Of a stretch of 38,483 nt of DNA, positions 14,154 through 23,900 are shown one piece after another (the first letter of the stretch is position 1; every line of letters begins with the position of its first letter). A program made the translations under genes and the position numbers. Under the pieces are notes generated by a model. That model was not told the origin of the DNA. It saw only the letters and a list, made by a program, of their open reading frames with translations, and ran no database searches. The DNA is from Candidatus Woesearchaeota archaeon. Its GTDB lineage: Archaea > Nanobdellota > Nanobdellia > Woesearchaeales > GW2011-AR9. The stretch is from positions 1-38,483 of the forward strand of contig JABHQW010000008.1 of the NCBI GenBank assembly GCA_018696595.1, read 5' to 3'.

Positions 14154-17100
14154 TTAAATATTAAATTGATCCAAAGTATTTCCATTTTCATCCTTAGCCA
14201 CACAATGTAAATTCGCATCGCAACGATAATACCCTCTTGTTTGTAAACAAAATACAGACCCTTGAGTAGGTAAACAGGATCTTGGATTTAGCATCGCACC
14301 AACTTCTAAATGTGTTACCCCCCCTCTAATTACTCTAGCTAATCCATGAGTGTGTCCAGCAAAAGCTAATACTTTATTCCCTTTATTTTTATGTTCCACT
14401 AATAATTCATGCCACTTTCTTGCGCAACCATTACTATGACTCCCAGTAATCTGTGGATAAGCAGGTTTATGATATCCCAACATAATATCTTTGTTAGGGT
14501 TCGCATTCAACTGTTGTTTTAAAAATTGAGTTTCGAAATTACAATTGCCCTCATTATTTAGAATGATTGCTATTAAATTAGAAGTTATAGGCACCACATG
14601 ATGACCACCATTAGACATTTGATTACGGATGTAAGGAAATTCATCACCTAAATTATCGGCAATTGCTTGGTGGCCTTTTCCTTTATAAGTACTCTTGCTT
14701 TCGTGATTCCCCACAATGGCATAAAGAGTCCCTTGCTTAATTAAATCACGTTCATAATTTAAAAACTTTTTCCAATGGTCTTTTCTACCACCATCATCAA
14801 CAAAATCTCCAACATGAAACAATGAAGGGTTGGCACATTCTTTCTTTATACTTTCAAGTGCTATTTTTTGTTTAAGCGTAGGGTTACGAGTATCACCATA
14901 TAATATCAAACAATTTGGATCTTTTACTTGTCCCTGGCCCACGTAAGTTGTTTGAGAAGGTGCTGTTGAACCAGAATTTTTAGCACTTGGACCAGTTGAA
15001 TAACCACTTTGAGATGCTTCCTTACATTTTGAAAAATAAACATAACGTTCTGGTCTATCACCTCCCACATATCTTTTAAAAACTTCTTTAATTTGTTCAG
15101 GAGTCTGTGCATTTTTAGCACCTTTTTTAATCAATTCATCAACCATAGCAACAATATTCTTATGAGGGTCAAAAAGATCACAAAGAGTATAAGTTATTCC
15201 CCCTTGCTCAATCGTAGTGGCCCCAAAATTAGAAGTTAATTGACCCAAACCAATCCCATATCGATAATTAGGATCAAATTTATTCCCATTATTATCACAA
15301 AAATGGGCTTTTGCTAAATTTGGATTGCTGGTAGGCACATTCAATGAATAAGTAGAAGTATCAAAAATTCCTTTAATACAAGGATCTTGTATTGCCTGAA
15401 TACATTGTGCTCTTAATTGTTGTCGTTCACTACTTGATAAACTCCTTCGATTCTCAACCAAATTAACACAACTAGAATGCTTATTTGCTTCAGCATTACA
15501 ATCATTCATCAATTTGCTAGTGCTTGCTTCTGAAAATGGACCATACTGATTTTGACATGCAGGAGATTTATCTAAAAGTAATCTTCTTCTTGCTGAAACA
15601 GTACATCTACCAACATTAGCATCATTACCTACTCTCCACCATTGACCACTAGATTCTTGTTTCACTGTTACCAAACCAAAACAAGGATCAATCCCTTTCT
15701 GTTTAGACACTTCTACAACCTCAGGCAAATAAGTAGTATCTTTATATCCACTAAGACCAGCAAAACTGCCAGATCCTGTTGAGGATAAAGGAAGTGGCCC
15801 GCCAGGATTACTTAAGCTAAATGGAGTCCCATAAGAGGGAGCAGAACCGATAGGAATTTGTTGAATGGTGTAATAAACTTTCTTAATGTCTTGCCAACTC
15901 CAAATGTTAGTCAAAGTTTTATCCCACACTTGATTAACCCCTTCACTAGCAACAAAATTACTAACCTTCAACCAAGCTTCATCAATCTCTTCCTGTCTTT
16001 TAGGAAGTCCCTTAGGAACCTCTTGAGTGGTAAATTGTTGTTGCTGTTGTTGAGAGTAAGGTTGTGCAAATTGCTGATTATTACTAGCCAACTTAGAACC
16101 AGGAGTTATTCCTTGTTGATTATTTGTCTGCTGTTTGATACAACTTGCAATCATCCCATTATGATCATTCTCTGTTACTTGTCCTTCTATCGGAGCAACT
16201 AATTCGACACTAAAAGGATTAAAATTTGCAACACTCTCTTTAGGAGCAAAATAATAATAAGCGTCAGTATTGTAAGCATAACGTAAACAATAAGCAACTG
16301 CCTTAACATGACGATGATCAGAAACAACTAACACTTTTTCTCCTGGTTGAATATAACCTTTTGAGTTTTGTAAGTTAGCAGCAGTGTCTCCAGACTTAGT
16401 TTCTTTAATGACGGCAATCTTAGAATGTATATTTTGGTCAAGTGTTAACAAATACGTTTCCATTTCTGTAGCTTCATTACAACCACCACTACAAGTCTGA
16501 CAGGTTGCATCTTTATCTGTTTCAACACAACCACCAGTTAAAATTAATTTTTTAAAATTATTTCCTACACTAATCAAATCATAACCTGCTCTTACTCGAT
16601 TTTCCATCTCTGAACGCAGATGTCTTCCAAGAATCATCATCGTATCAAACTCTTGCAAATTTGCCGAATTGGTTAAATAAGTACTTGTAGCTTGTTCTGT
16701 TGTTATTTGTCCCCCAAACACTTCGCTAAAAACTTTATTTGACATTGCTTGATATCCAGCAGTATTTGGATGAACATTGCCACAAGAAGAAGCATAATTT
16801 GAATTCATACAAGGTTCTTGACTAACAAGAAGTTGATAAAAATCTACCACACCACCAATATTCCCAATTTCTTTTTGTGTTCTTATCCAGACATTAATTT
16901 CTTTAACTACATTATTCTTTTCTACACTATTTTGTTTGTTATATGGGGGAATTGTTCCAGCTATGACCTTAATATTGTTATTTCTTGCTAAAAAATAGAT
17001 CTGTTCTAAATTTGCAATCACATCAGGGGCAGACTTGCCCCCACTAATATCATTAGTCCCACCAAGAACAATTAAATGAGTATATCCTTTATTAAGAATC

Positions 17101-17348
17101 TCTGATTTAAGTTTAGTTAACATCCAGGGAGTCCATTTCCCACTAACAGCATAATTAATGGGTTGATTTCCACAAGATTGAATAAATTGAGGACCCCAAC
17201 CAACAGTAATAGAATCACCTAATAAAGCAATTTTATTACTATTACAAGAATCAGCTAAGACAGAGAAAGATAACCAAGAAATAAATAAAAAAATAACAAC
17301 TAACAAAAACAATAATTTACCTTTCCCTCTTTTTCTGTCCCCAAACAT
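14154..17348 (-). CDS. Secreted multidomain enzyme: SGNH hydrolase, DUF218, lytic transglycosylase, metallophosphoesterase
   Basis: 1064 aa with a signal (KLLFLLVVIFLFISWLSFSVLA). Domain 1 (about 36-212) is an SGNH/GDSL hydrolase: LLGDSITVG (Ser46), LGGTNDISG (Asn99), NVHPN (His193), but the Asp three residues before that His is Gly190. Domain 2 (about 232-375) is DUF218/YdcF-like (MMILGRHLR, ILTGG, GDTAANLQNS, VVSDHRHVKAVAY). Then a Gln-rich stretch and the shared module (443-524). Domain 3 (about 535-780) is lytic transglycosylase-like: catalytic Glu565 in TVKQESSGQWW, GIGLGQLTS and DLFDPHKNIVAMVDEL. Domain 4 (about 810-1025) is a calcineurin-type phosphoesterase: GDTR, HVGDFVDD, GNHES, GYHKP and GHTHG all present. 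The set fits degradation of bacterial wall glycan and scavenging of esters and phosphate. Substrates are inferred. Confidence 0.85.
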   Translation of the reverse strand: MFGDRKRGKGKLLFLLVVIFLFISWLSFSVLADSCNSNKIALLGDSITVGWGPQFIQSCGNQPINYAVSGKWTPWMLTKLKSEILNKGYTHLIVLGGTNDISGGKSAPDVIANLEQIYFLARNNNIKVIAGTIPPYNKQNSVEKNNVVKEINVWIRTQKEIGNIGGVVDFYQLLVSQEPCMNSNYASSCGNVHPNTAGYQAMSNKVFSEVFGGQITTEQATSTYLTNSANLQEFDTMMILGRHLRSEMENRVRAGYDLISVGNNFKKLILTGGCVETDKDATCQTCSGGCNEATEMETYLLTLDQNIHSKIAVIKETKSGDTAANLQNSKGYIQPGEKVLVVSDHRHVKAVAYCLRYAYNTDAYYYFAPKESVANFNPFSVELVAPIEGQVTENDHNGMIASCIKQQTNNQQGITPGSKLASNNQQFAQPYSQQQQQQFTTQEVPKGLPKRQEEIDEAWLKVSNFVASEGVNQVWDKTLTNIWSWQDIKKVYYTIQQIPIGSAPSYGTPFSLSNPGGPLPLSSTGSGSFAGLSGYKDTTYLPEVVEVSKQKGIDPCFGLVTVKQESSGQWWRVGNDANVGRCTVSARRRLLLDKSPACQNQYGPFSEASTSKLMNDCNAEANKHSSCVNLVENRRSLSSSERQQLRAQCIQAIQDPCIKGIFDTSTYSLNVPTSNPNLAKAHFCDNNGNKFDPNYRYGIGLGQLTSNFGATTIEQGGITYTLCDLFDPHKNIVAMVDELIKKGAKNAQTPEQIKEVFKRYVGGDRPERYVYFSKCKEASQSGYSTGPSAKNSGSTAPSQTTYVGQGQVKDPNCLILYGDTRNPTLKQKIALESIKKECANPSLFHVGDFVDDGGRKDHWKKFLNYERDLIKQGTLYAIVGNHESKSTYKGKGHQAIADNLGDEFPYIRNQMSNGGHHVVPITSNLIAIILNNEGNCNFETQFLKQQLNANPNKDIMLGYHKPAYPQITGSHSNGCARKWHELLVEHKNKGNKVLAFAGHTHGLARVIRGGVTHLEVGAMLNPRSCLPTQGSVFCLQTRGYYRCDANLHCVAKDENGNTLDQFNI
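15777..16022 (-). repeat. Shared linker module, copy 2
   Basis: Second copy of the roughly 82-residue module, joining DUF218 to the transglycosylase-like domain. The protein copies differ at only a few positions, and 15940-16007 is base-for-base identical to 11953-12020, which argues for recent duplication or gene conversion. Confidence 0.9.
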
Positions 17349-17369
17349 TTCATTTACAACCTTAAAAAA

Positions 17370-17978
17370 TTAACCAATTAATTCTTCATAATCTTCTTCG
17401 TAGTACTCTTCACTAAAATCTTCAACATAAACCACCTGGAATTTTTTAACCAAAGTAGTTTTCTTTGTCAACAATGGATTCTCAATAAATAATTCCATGG
17501 TGTATTCTCCTTCTGGCAATCCTTGATTAACAATAAAAAAGTCTTTGAATGTAACATCTTCAGTTTCCTTATTACTTGTCAGATCAAAATTAAAATTGTT
17601 ACTTTCATCAACCTCCAATAACAGTTCTCCGGTCGGACCTTTAATTCGATAGTTCTCCACTAACATAATATCCCCATTATAAGTGCTACTTTCAACAGTA
17701 AAAATAAAATGAATCTCCGAACCAAGATCAAAAGTTTCAATTTCATTCATACAATTATAATCAAAATCAATGAAATCACAAAACTTAAAATCCTTGATTG
17801 TCAAATATCCTTCCCTGGTAACAGGGATAAAATTAGCATTTAAAACTGAAACTTGTTCATTTTCTGCTTCAACTGTAATAGTTCCAGTTTGGACCAACAA
17901 TAAAATAATTGCACTCGTAATAACTACCACAATTAGCATTACTAAAATTTCAGTCATTACTTTTCCTTGTTTATTCAT
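17370..17978 (-). CDS. Type IV pilin-like surface protein
   Basis: 202 aa. The N-terminus is MNKQG then KVMTEILVMLIVVVITSAII: a short basic leader, Gly5, and Glu at position +5 after it, followed by a hydrophobic helix, which is the prepilin (class III signal) arrangement. The rest is a beta-rich ectodomain (FIFTVESSTYNGDIMLVENY, GEYTMELFIENPLL) ending in an acidic tail DFSEEYYEEDYEELIG. Prepilin peptidase would cut after Gly5 and the helix would pack in a filament or stay in the membrane. No pilus ATPase or prepilin peptidase is in the window. It lies 8 nt after the giant gene and 21 nt before the 1064-aa enzyme. The call is from the N-terminal pattern only. Confidence 0.75.
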   Translation of the reverse strand: MNKQGKVMTEILVMLIVVVITSAIILLLVQTGTITVEAENEQVSVLNANFIPVTREGYLTIKDFKFCDFIDFDYNCMNEIETFDLGSEIHFIFTVESSTYNGDIMLVENYRIKGPTGELLLEVDESNNFNFDLTSNKETEDVTFKDFFIVNQGLPEGEYTMELFIENPLLTKKTTLVKKFQVVYVEDFSEEYYEEDYEELIG

Positions 17979-17986
17979 CTTTTATT

Positions 17987-20900
17987 TTATTCTGGGAGAC
18001 AACAATACATTATGGCACTACTACCGCACCCGTGTTCAAGACCTAAACTATCTGCCCACGCTTGTGTTGAATACATTCCCCTACTCCAACATTGTGGTGT
18101 AGTTGGCGGACTTCCAGGAAGGTTACTTGAAGATAATAATGCACCTCCAGTTGGAGTCCTACAAACATAAGTGTTCCAATTATTTGGTTGCCAACCAGCA
18201 GGATAATTTGTTGCGATTTGGAAATTTGCATCTTTATGACCACAAGTTCCTGTTACTGGAGAAGTTGTATCTAAAGAAGCACCATCAGTAACACCTGCAC
18301 CAGTAATATCAATATTACATTGTGCTTTATCTTTAATAATTGTTAAATATTTTCTAATCTTCTCATAATCTGGTTTCTCATTACCAAGTGTTCCAGTCAC
18401 ACCCTCTGGATAAGGTTGTCCAATGTTCCCAAACCCATAATCTCTTTCAAAGAATGTTTTTAACATACTACAAACTTTAAATTTAGAATCCTGATTTTGA
18501 ACCCAGTTTTCTCCTCCCAATAAAATATGACAAGCAGCAGAATAATACACAGCAATAGCATCTTCAACATCATTATTCTTCCGATCTAATATTTTTCCAG
18601 ACCGTGCTAAAACTTCTGCACAATTACCTACCATATAATCCTGATGTAATTGGCTAGCTTGCTGAGCAACTAAAGGTTGTAGTGTTAAAGTAATTGATTC
18701 AGTATGTTCCGACCTTCCAAACGTAGGGGCTTTGACCCCAATATTTGCATTGAAACAACCATTTTGTCCGTCTGGCATTAATAACTTAGCAGTTACTGAA
18801 ATTGAGCTTTGTCCTAATGAAGAAATTGACGAACCACCAGCAGAATAAACGCAAGATGTTTTGCCATTACCTACTGTTGGAGCACCAACAAGATTAGTAT
18901 ACTTCAAACCACCAAAATTAAATATTGTTGCTTTGATTTCTTGTGGAGTCAATAAGTCTTTGCCATCTTTTCTTAATACAGATTCTAATCCTTGTGGGAA
19001 TTCAGTATAACCGGCTGGACCTTCAACAGTTACTCCTGAAGGAAATTTAACACGATATTGGTTTCCAACTTTCTCAAAAATAAACGGATAATCTTTTGAT
19101 TGCACGGAAGCTCCAGAAGAACCATAAGCAAAAGGTTGACTACAACCTGGAGCACTACTTGATGTATCTAAAGTTAATTTCCCACTACCACCAGAAAACA
19201 TCCCTTCGTTAACTGTACCTAAACCTTGAATTTCAATTGCAAAAGGCCCAGGTAAACCCTTTGGAAGAGGATCAGCAGGAGGGAATTGAGATGAATAACT
19301 ATTTAGAGGATCAGACTGTTGATACAATCCAGAGACAGAAGTTCTTAAACAATAATCTCCACCATCAGTCATCATGTGTACTTTAACTCTTATTGGGTCT
19401 CCTTTTGAGAATACACCTGGAGTTTTACAACCAATCCAAGATTGTGTTCTTTGATCATAACAACTCATGTAAGGGTCTTCTAAATAAACCCCTGCCCCAG
19501 AACCAAACATTTTCTGAACCTCTGGGCAGAAGTATCTTCCCGTAGCAGGTTGTACTTGACAAATAAATTCTGCAGGTGCAGAAGTATCAATGATAGGATA
19601 ATAAAATACGCCATCGCGATAACCTTCATCAAAACATTTTTCCGATTCTTCATAAGCATCTAAGTTTAATTTTACAACAACATGATCATATCGATAACTG
19701 GAATCAACTTTTTGTGGTGCGGGTATTTCTAAATCAACAAATGAACCAGATTTAAGATCTCTAATTCTACCATGTTCAACATTATAAGTTTTTTCAGACT
19801 CTAAGTTACTAGACTCTTCTGTGATGTGTAAACAATCACAACCTTGCCCTTCACAGCTTACTCCGGGACGATCTAAATCTTCTTGCCCAACACATTTCAA
19901 GGAAACATCAACACTTTTAATCTTACATCCCGGAAGCACCATCGCGCCTAAGTTATAATTGTAAACTGCCGAACCTTTCTGGGGATTAAAAGTAGCTAAC
20001 TCTCTTTCAGCTGGGAAAACCATAACAGTAGTTTTTCCTGAAACAGCGTATGCAGAATCCAAAATGAAGTCTGTTCCCATCGGCCAATCATAACCAAATG
20101 CAGCCATACAAATTGATTGAGTAAATCCTTTAGAACCAGCAGCAAAATATTGGTTAAGTTGAGCATTACCATAATCACTTTTAATATCATCAATTGAAGA
20201 TTGCATTGCTTCTCCGATTGATTCAATTCCTGCTTTAAAACCAAAACCTAAGCTATCCAATAAACCGCCACTTTCTCCTTTGGCTTGATCACCAGCAGTA
20301 TTAGCGCTACAATCATTATAAAAATAAGCAATAATCTTGTAAACTAATCCACAGACGTGTTGTGAAAAAATAGTTTTACAAACTCCCGCATCTGTCAAAC
20401 CAGAAATCTTAGCTTCTTCGATACAATTTCTAAATCCTTCTAAGATGCTCTTCAATGTAATTAACTGGGCTCTAACTCTAGACAAACAAATTGTTTGGTA
20501 AGCTCCTAAAAATTGAGTGTGAGGATTAACTTCATGAACTTCTTTATTCTCTCCCTTCAAATAATCTAATAAATAATCTGCTCCAAAAGCTGAAGAAGTG
20601 TCTCTTACAGAATAATATCTCCATTCAGGATAGTAAGTCCCCCCATTACCAGAACTTTCTCTAAACAATGTTCCTTGCCTATAACTCCATCGTTCAGATT
20701 CCTCACCAACTTCTTTAGCCGCAACTCTGACACCACTATAACCTTTAGTGTTATTAATATCTTCAGCCACGCAAACACATTGTAATAATCCAGTGTAACC
20801 TGTGTCTGGTTTCTTAGCTACTAATGTGCTTGTTGAAGCTGTTTGTGTTACAACCCCTTCAACAATGCAAATATTATTTTTACCACAAAAAGAATTATTT

Positions 20901-23900
20901 CCAAGTTCTGTTTTACAAATTGCATCACTTTGACACTGAACTGTTGAGGCAGAAGCTTGTCCTGTTTGTTCCAAATCAACAAAACAATCCGAAGTATAAC
21001 CCGCAGGGTATCTTGGGCCTTTCAATAATCTGCCATTAGTGTCGTCTGCTGTTTCAGCTATTGGTTCACCTAAATTTGTTGAATCTTTAGAGTTTCCAGA
21101 CTGATCTGTAAGTTCGCCCTGCTCATTTTCTCTAATTATAATTGTCTGTTCATCAGAGTCGGCAGCAGGTTCAGGGATTTCCACTCCACCCTCTAAAACA
21201 ATATTCTTCCCAGAAAACTTTTCTGCATAACAGCCATGTTGTACGGCCCCTTTCTCTTGTTCATTAGCAATATTCTTCACACTTTTAGTAACATCATATT
21301 CATAACCCGGTTTCCTTAAACTTTGACAAACATATTCACAACTTCTATCTTGACCAACAATAAAGTTATTTGCTTTTGGAGGTTTGTAAGCAATTAATTT
21401 CTGAGGAACATCTTGAGCAATCGCACTTAAACCACCAGTATTTAATTTTCTTCCAAAGTCATAAATTAAACTTAACTCTCTAGTTTCTCCACCTCGTACC
21501 ACCGACTTTGAAGCCCCACCAGTATCTATATATAAACGATCATTGTAACGGTAACAAGTACTTCCTCCTTTACTGATAAACTCTGCAGTTCTTTGGTTAG
21601 GCATAGAAGAAACATGATTTTTTTCAATGATTTCATTACAATTCTCAATTTCTTGTAGTGGAACCCCTGAAGCAGAAACTGAACATTGACTTTGTTTAAG
21701 AACAACAGTATCAACTTCTGCTTTATCTTTTGATGCAGTCCAACCCGCAGGAACTGCTCGACAATAAACCCGATCACAAGTCCATTTGTATAATTGATCA
21801 AGAGCAGCCTCAGCTTTCCACATTCCTGCCGTGCTTGGACAAACATCATCTAAAGAATATCCTTCAGCATTCCAATCTTGTTTTACATTCCCGTCAGTGT
21901 ATCCAATAGAATCATAATCACCTGGATTAGTTCCTGGTTGATTGAATAAACCACTAACTTCACTCCAATGATCTACTGTTTTCTTCAATAATAAGTTACT
22001 TTGATCCTTGGGGCATTTTTTCCCTTCAGCATCAGCACCAACTGCACTTGAAACTTTAGAAGAATAAGATTCATATTTAGCAGTAAATATTCTTAACCAT
22101 CTTACAACCATCCTTCCAAGGAATGAACCAATACAAGCATAACCAGCCACAAGAACTGCATCTTCAATGTAAGGCAGGATATTATCTATTAAATTAATAG
22201 TTTCATCAACAACAGTTAATCCTTCATCAGCTAACCAATCTGGGATCATGTCTGCACTATCAATAGGAATATCAACAAAATAACTTAAATCATAACAAGA
22301 CGTTTGAGTTTTTACCGGCCCAAGATTCCCATTACCATCCCTCTCTTGATAACTAACTCTAATCTTCATCGGAAAAACTATTTGTCTTTTCTTGAAATCA
22401 TTCCAGAAATCGCCATCCTTATCACTTAACTTTTCTGCACTATGTAAATTATAAGTTAAGTACCAAGCAGTTTTATCATTGTTAGAAATCTTTCTAGGAT
22501 GTGGGGGCATAACATTACATCCCAACTTAGTACTTTCGTCTTCCATCATTCCTGATGTACACGCCCGATCAAAACTAACACTATTGACTTTAAATGCTTC
22601 ACCCTCTGGAAGAATCTGCCCAGAGTTCTGATCTTTCTTAGCCTGTCCAGAACCCCGATAACTCAAATTAAATACCGCGGTTGCTTCTTCCCTACCATCA
22701 TCCAATAACCCAGGATCTAAACGTAATGGTCTTTGAAATTCAGGAACTGAACGAATATCAAAATCCCAATCAGAGGAATAACAGGTGTTAACAGTAACAG
22801 TAGTTTGAGCAAAAGCAGTTTTTCCACTTTTATCTTCTGCAACTAAAAAAACATGATATGTCCATTGCTGTTGATCAACAACAGTAGAAGTTGGAAAGAT
22901 AGAATAATCTAACAAATTTTGAGGAACTTCTTTTGGGGCCAAATTTTCCAGACTTACTGGTTCGCTTTCAAAATCAACATCTTTAAATTTAAAAGTCCCA
23001 TTTTGGTCGGCAGTAACCTTTGCCCAAGCACGATCAAACTTAGGACTATAATCATAACCAATTGGCCGATAAACAAACAAGTAAATATCCGCCCCAGCTT
23101 CAGTCTCACCATCAATTGATGATTCTGCTCGGCCCTGATAATATTCCTGCCCTTTTGAAATGTCAAATTTAAGAGTTGGTGCTTTTGTATCTGCACCGAT
23201 AACTATTTCTTTAATCGTTTCCCAACCAGCCACATCTTTGGCAACAATCTTAATAATATTTTCACCTTCTTCTAAAGAGAGAGATTCTTTAATTTCAACT
23301 CCAGTCCCATCTGCTTCAGATTCATTATTGACAAAAACTTCATAATCAGATTCTTCAGAAATTGTTGCCACTAAATCAAAACTCCCTTGGTCAACTATTT
23401 CAGGAATATCAGCAACAGTTATTTGGGGCTTACTCCCATCTGCAAACACAGTTCCAGAGAATTGAGCAGAATTACCAGCAGCATCAATTACTTCTATTCC
23501 TATTTGATTATCCTTATCCTTGCCAACAATAACATTATTAAACACGAACTTACCATCCAAATTTTCTGGCTTGTCTTCCTCTTCTTTATCTTCTTGATTT
23601 TTATCCCATAAAGCTTTTCCATACGGCGCTTCTAAATAACTAAAACTAATTGCACTTCCAACTAAAGCTTTTTCCTGATCATAAATTTCATCAACAAAAT
23701 CTTTTTTGTTATTAAAACCTAATGCTGAAAAATCTAATCCCTTTTCATAAATAACGTAAGGAACATTTTCTCCATCTTCTTTTCGATTATAGCAACCATT
23801 AAGTCCTTCATACTTGTTCTCAGAAGCACAACTAGAATCAACAGTTGTAAAATAACCACCAGCAGGATCAACTGCTTTCCAAGCACCATCAATATAAACA

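Noticed and set aside
11953-16007. 68-nt identity as an insertion sequence or attachment site
   Set aside because: It lies in frame in both proteins, and similarity continues at protein level on both sides with no transposase or inverted ends.
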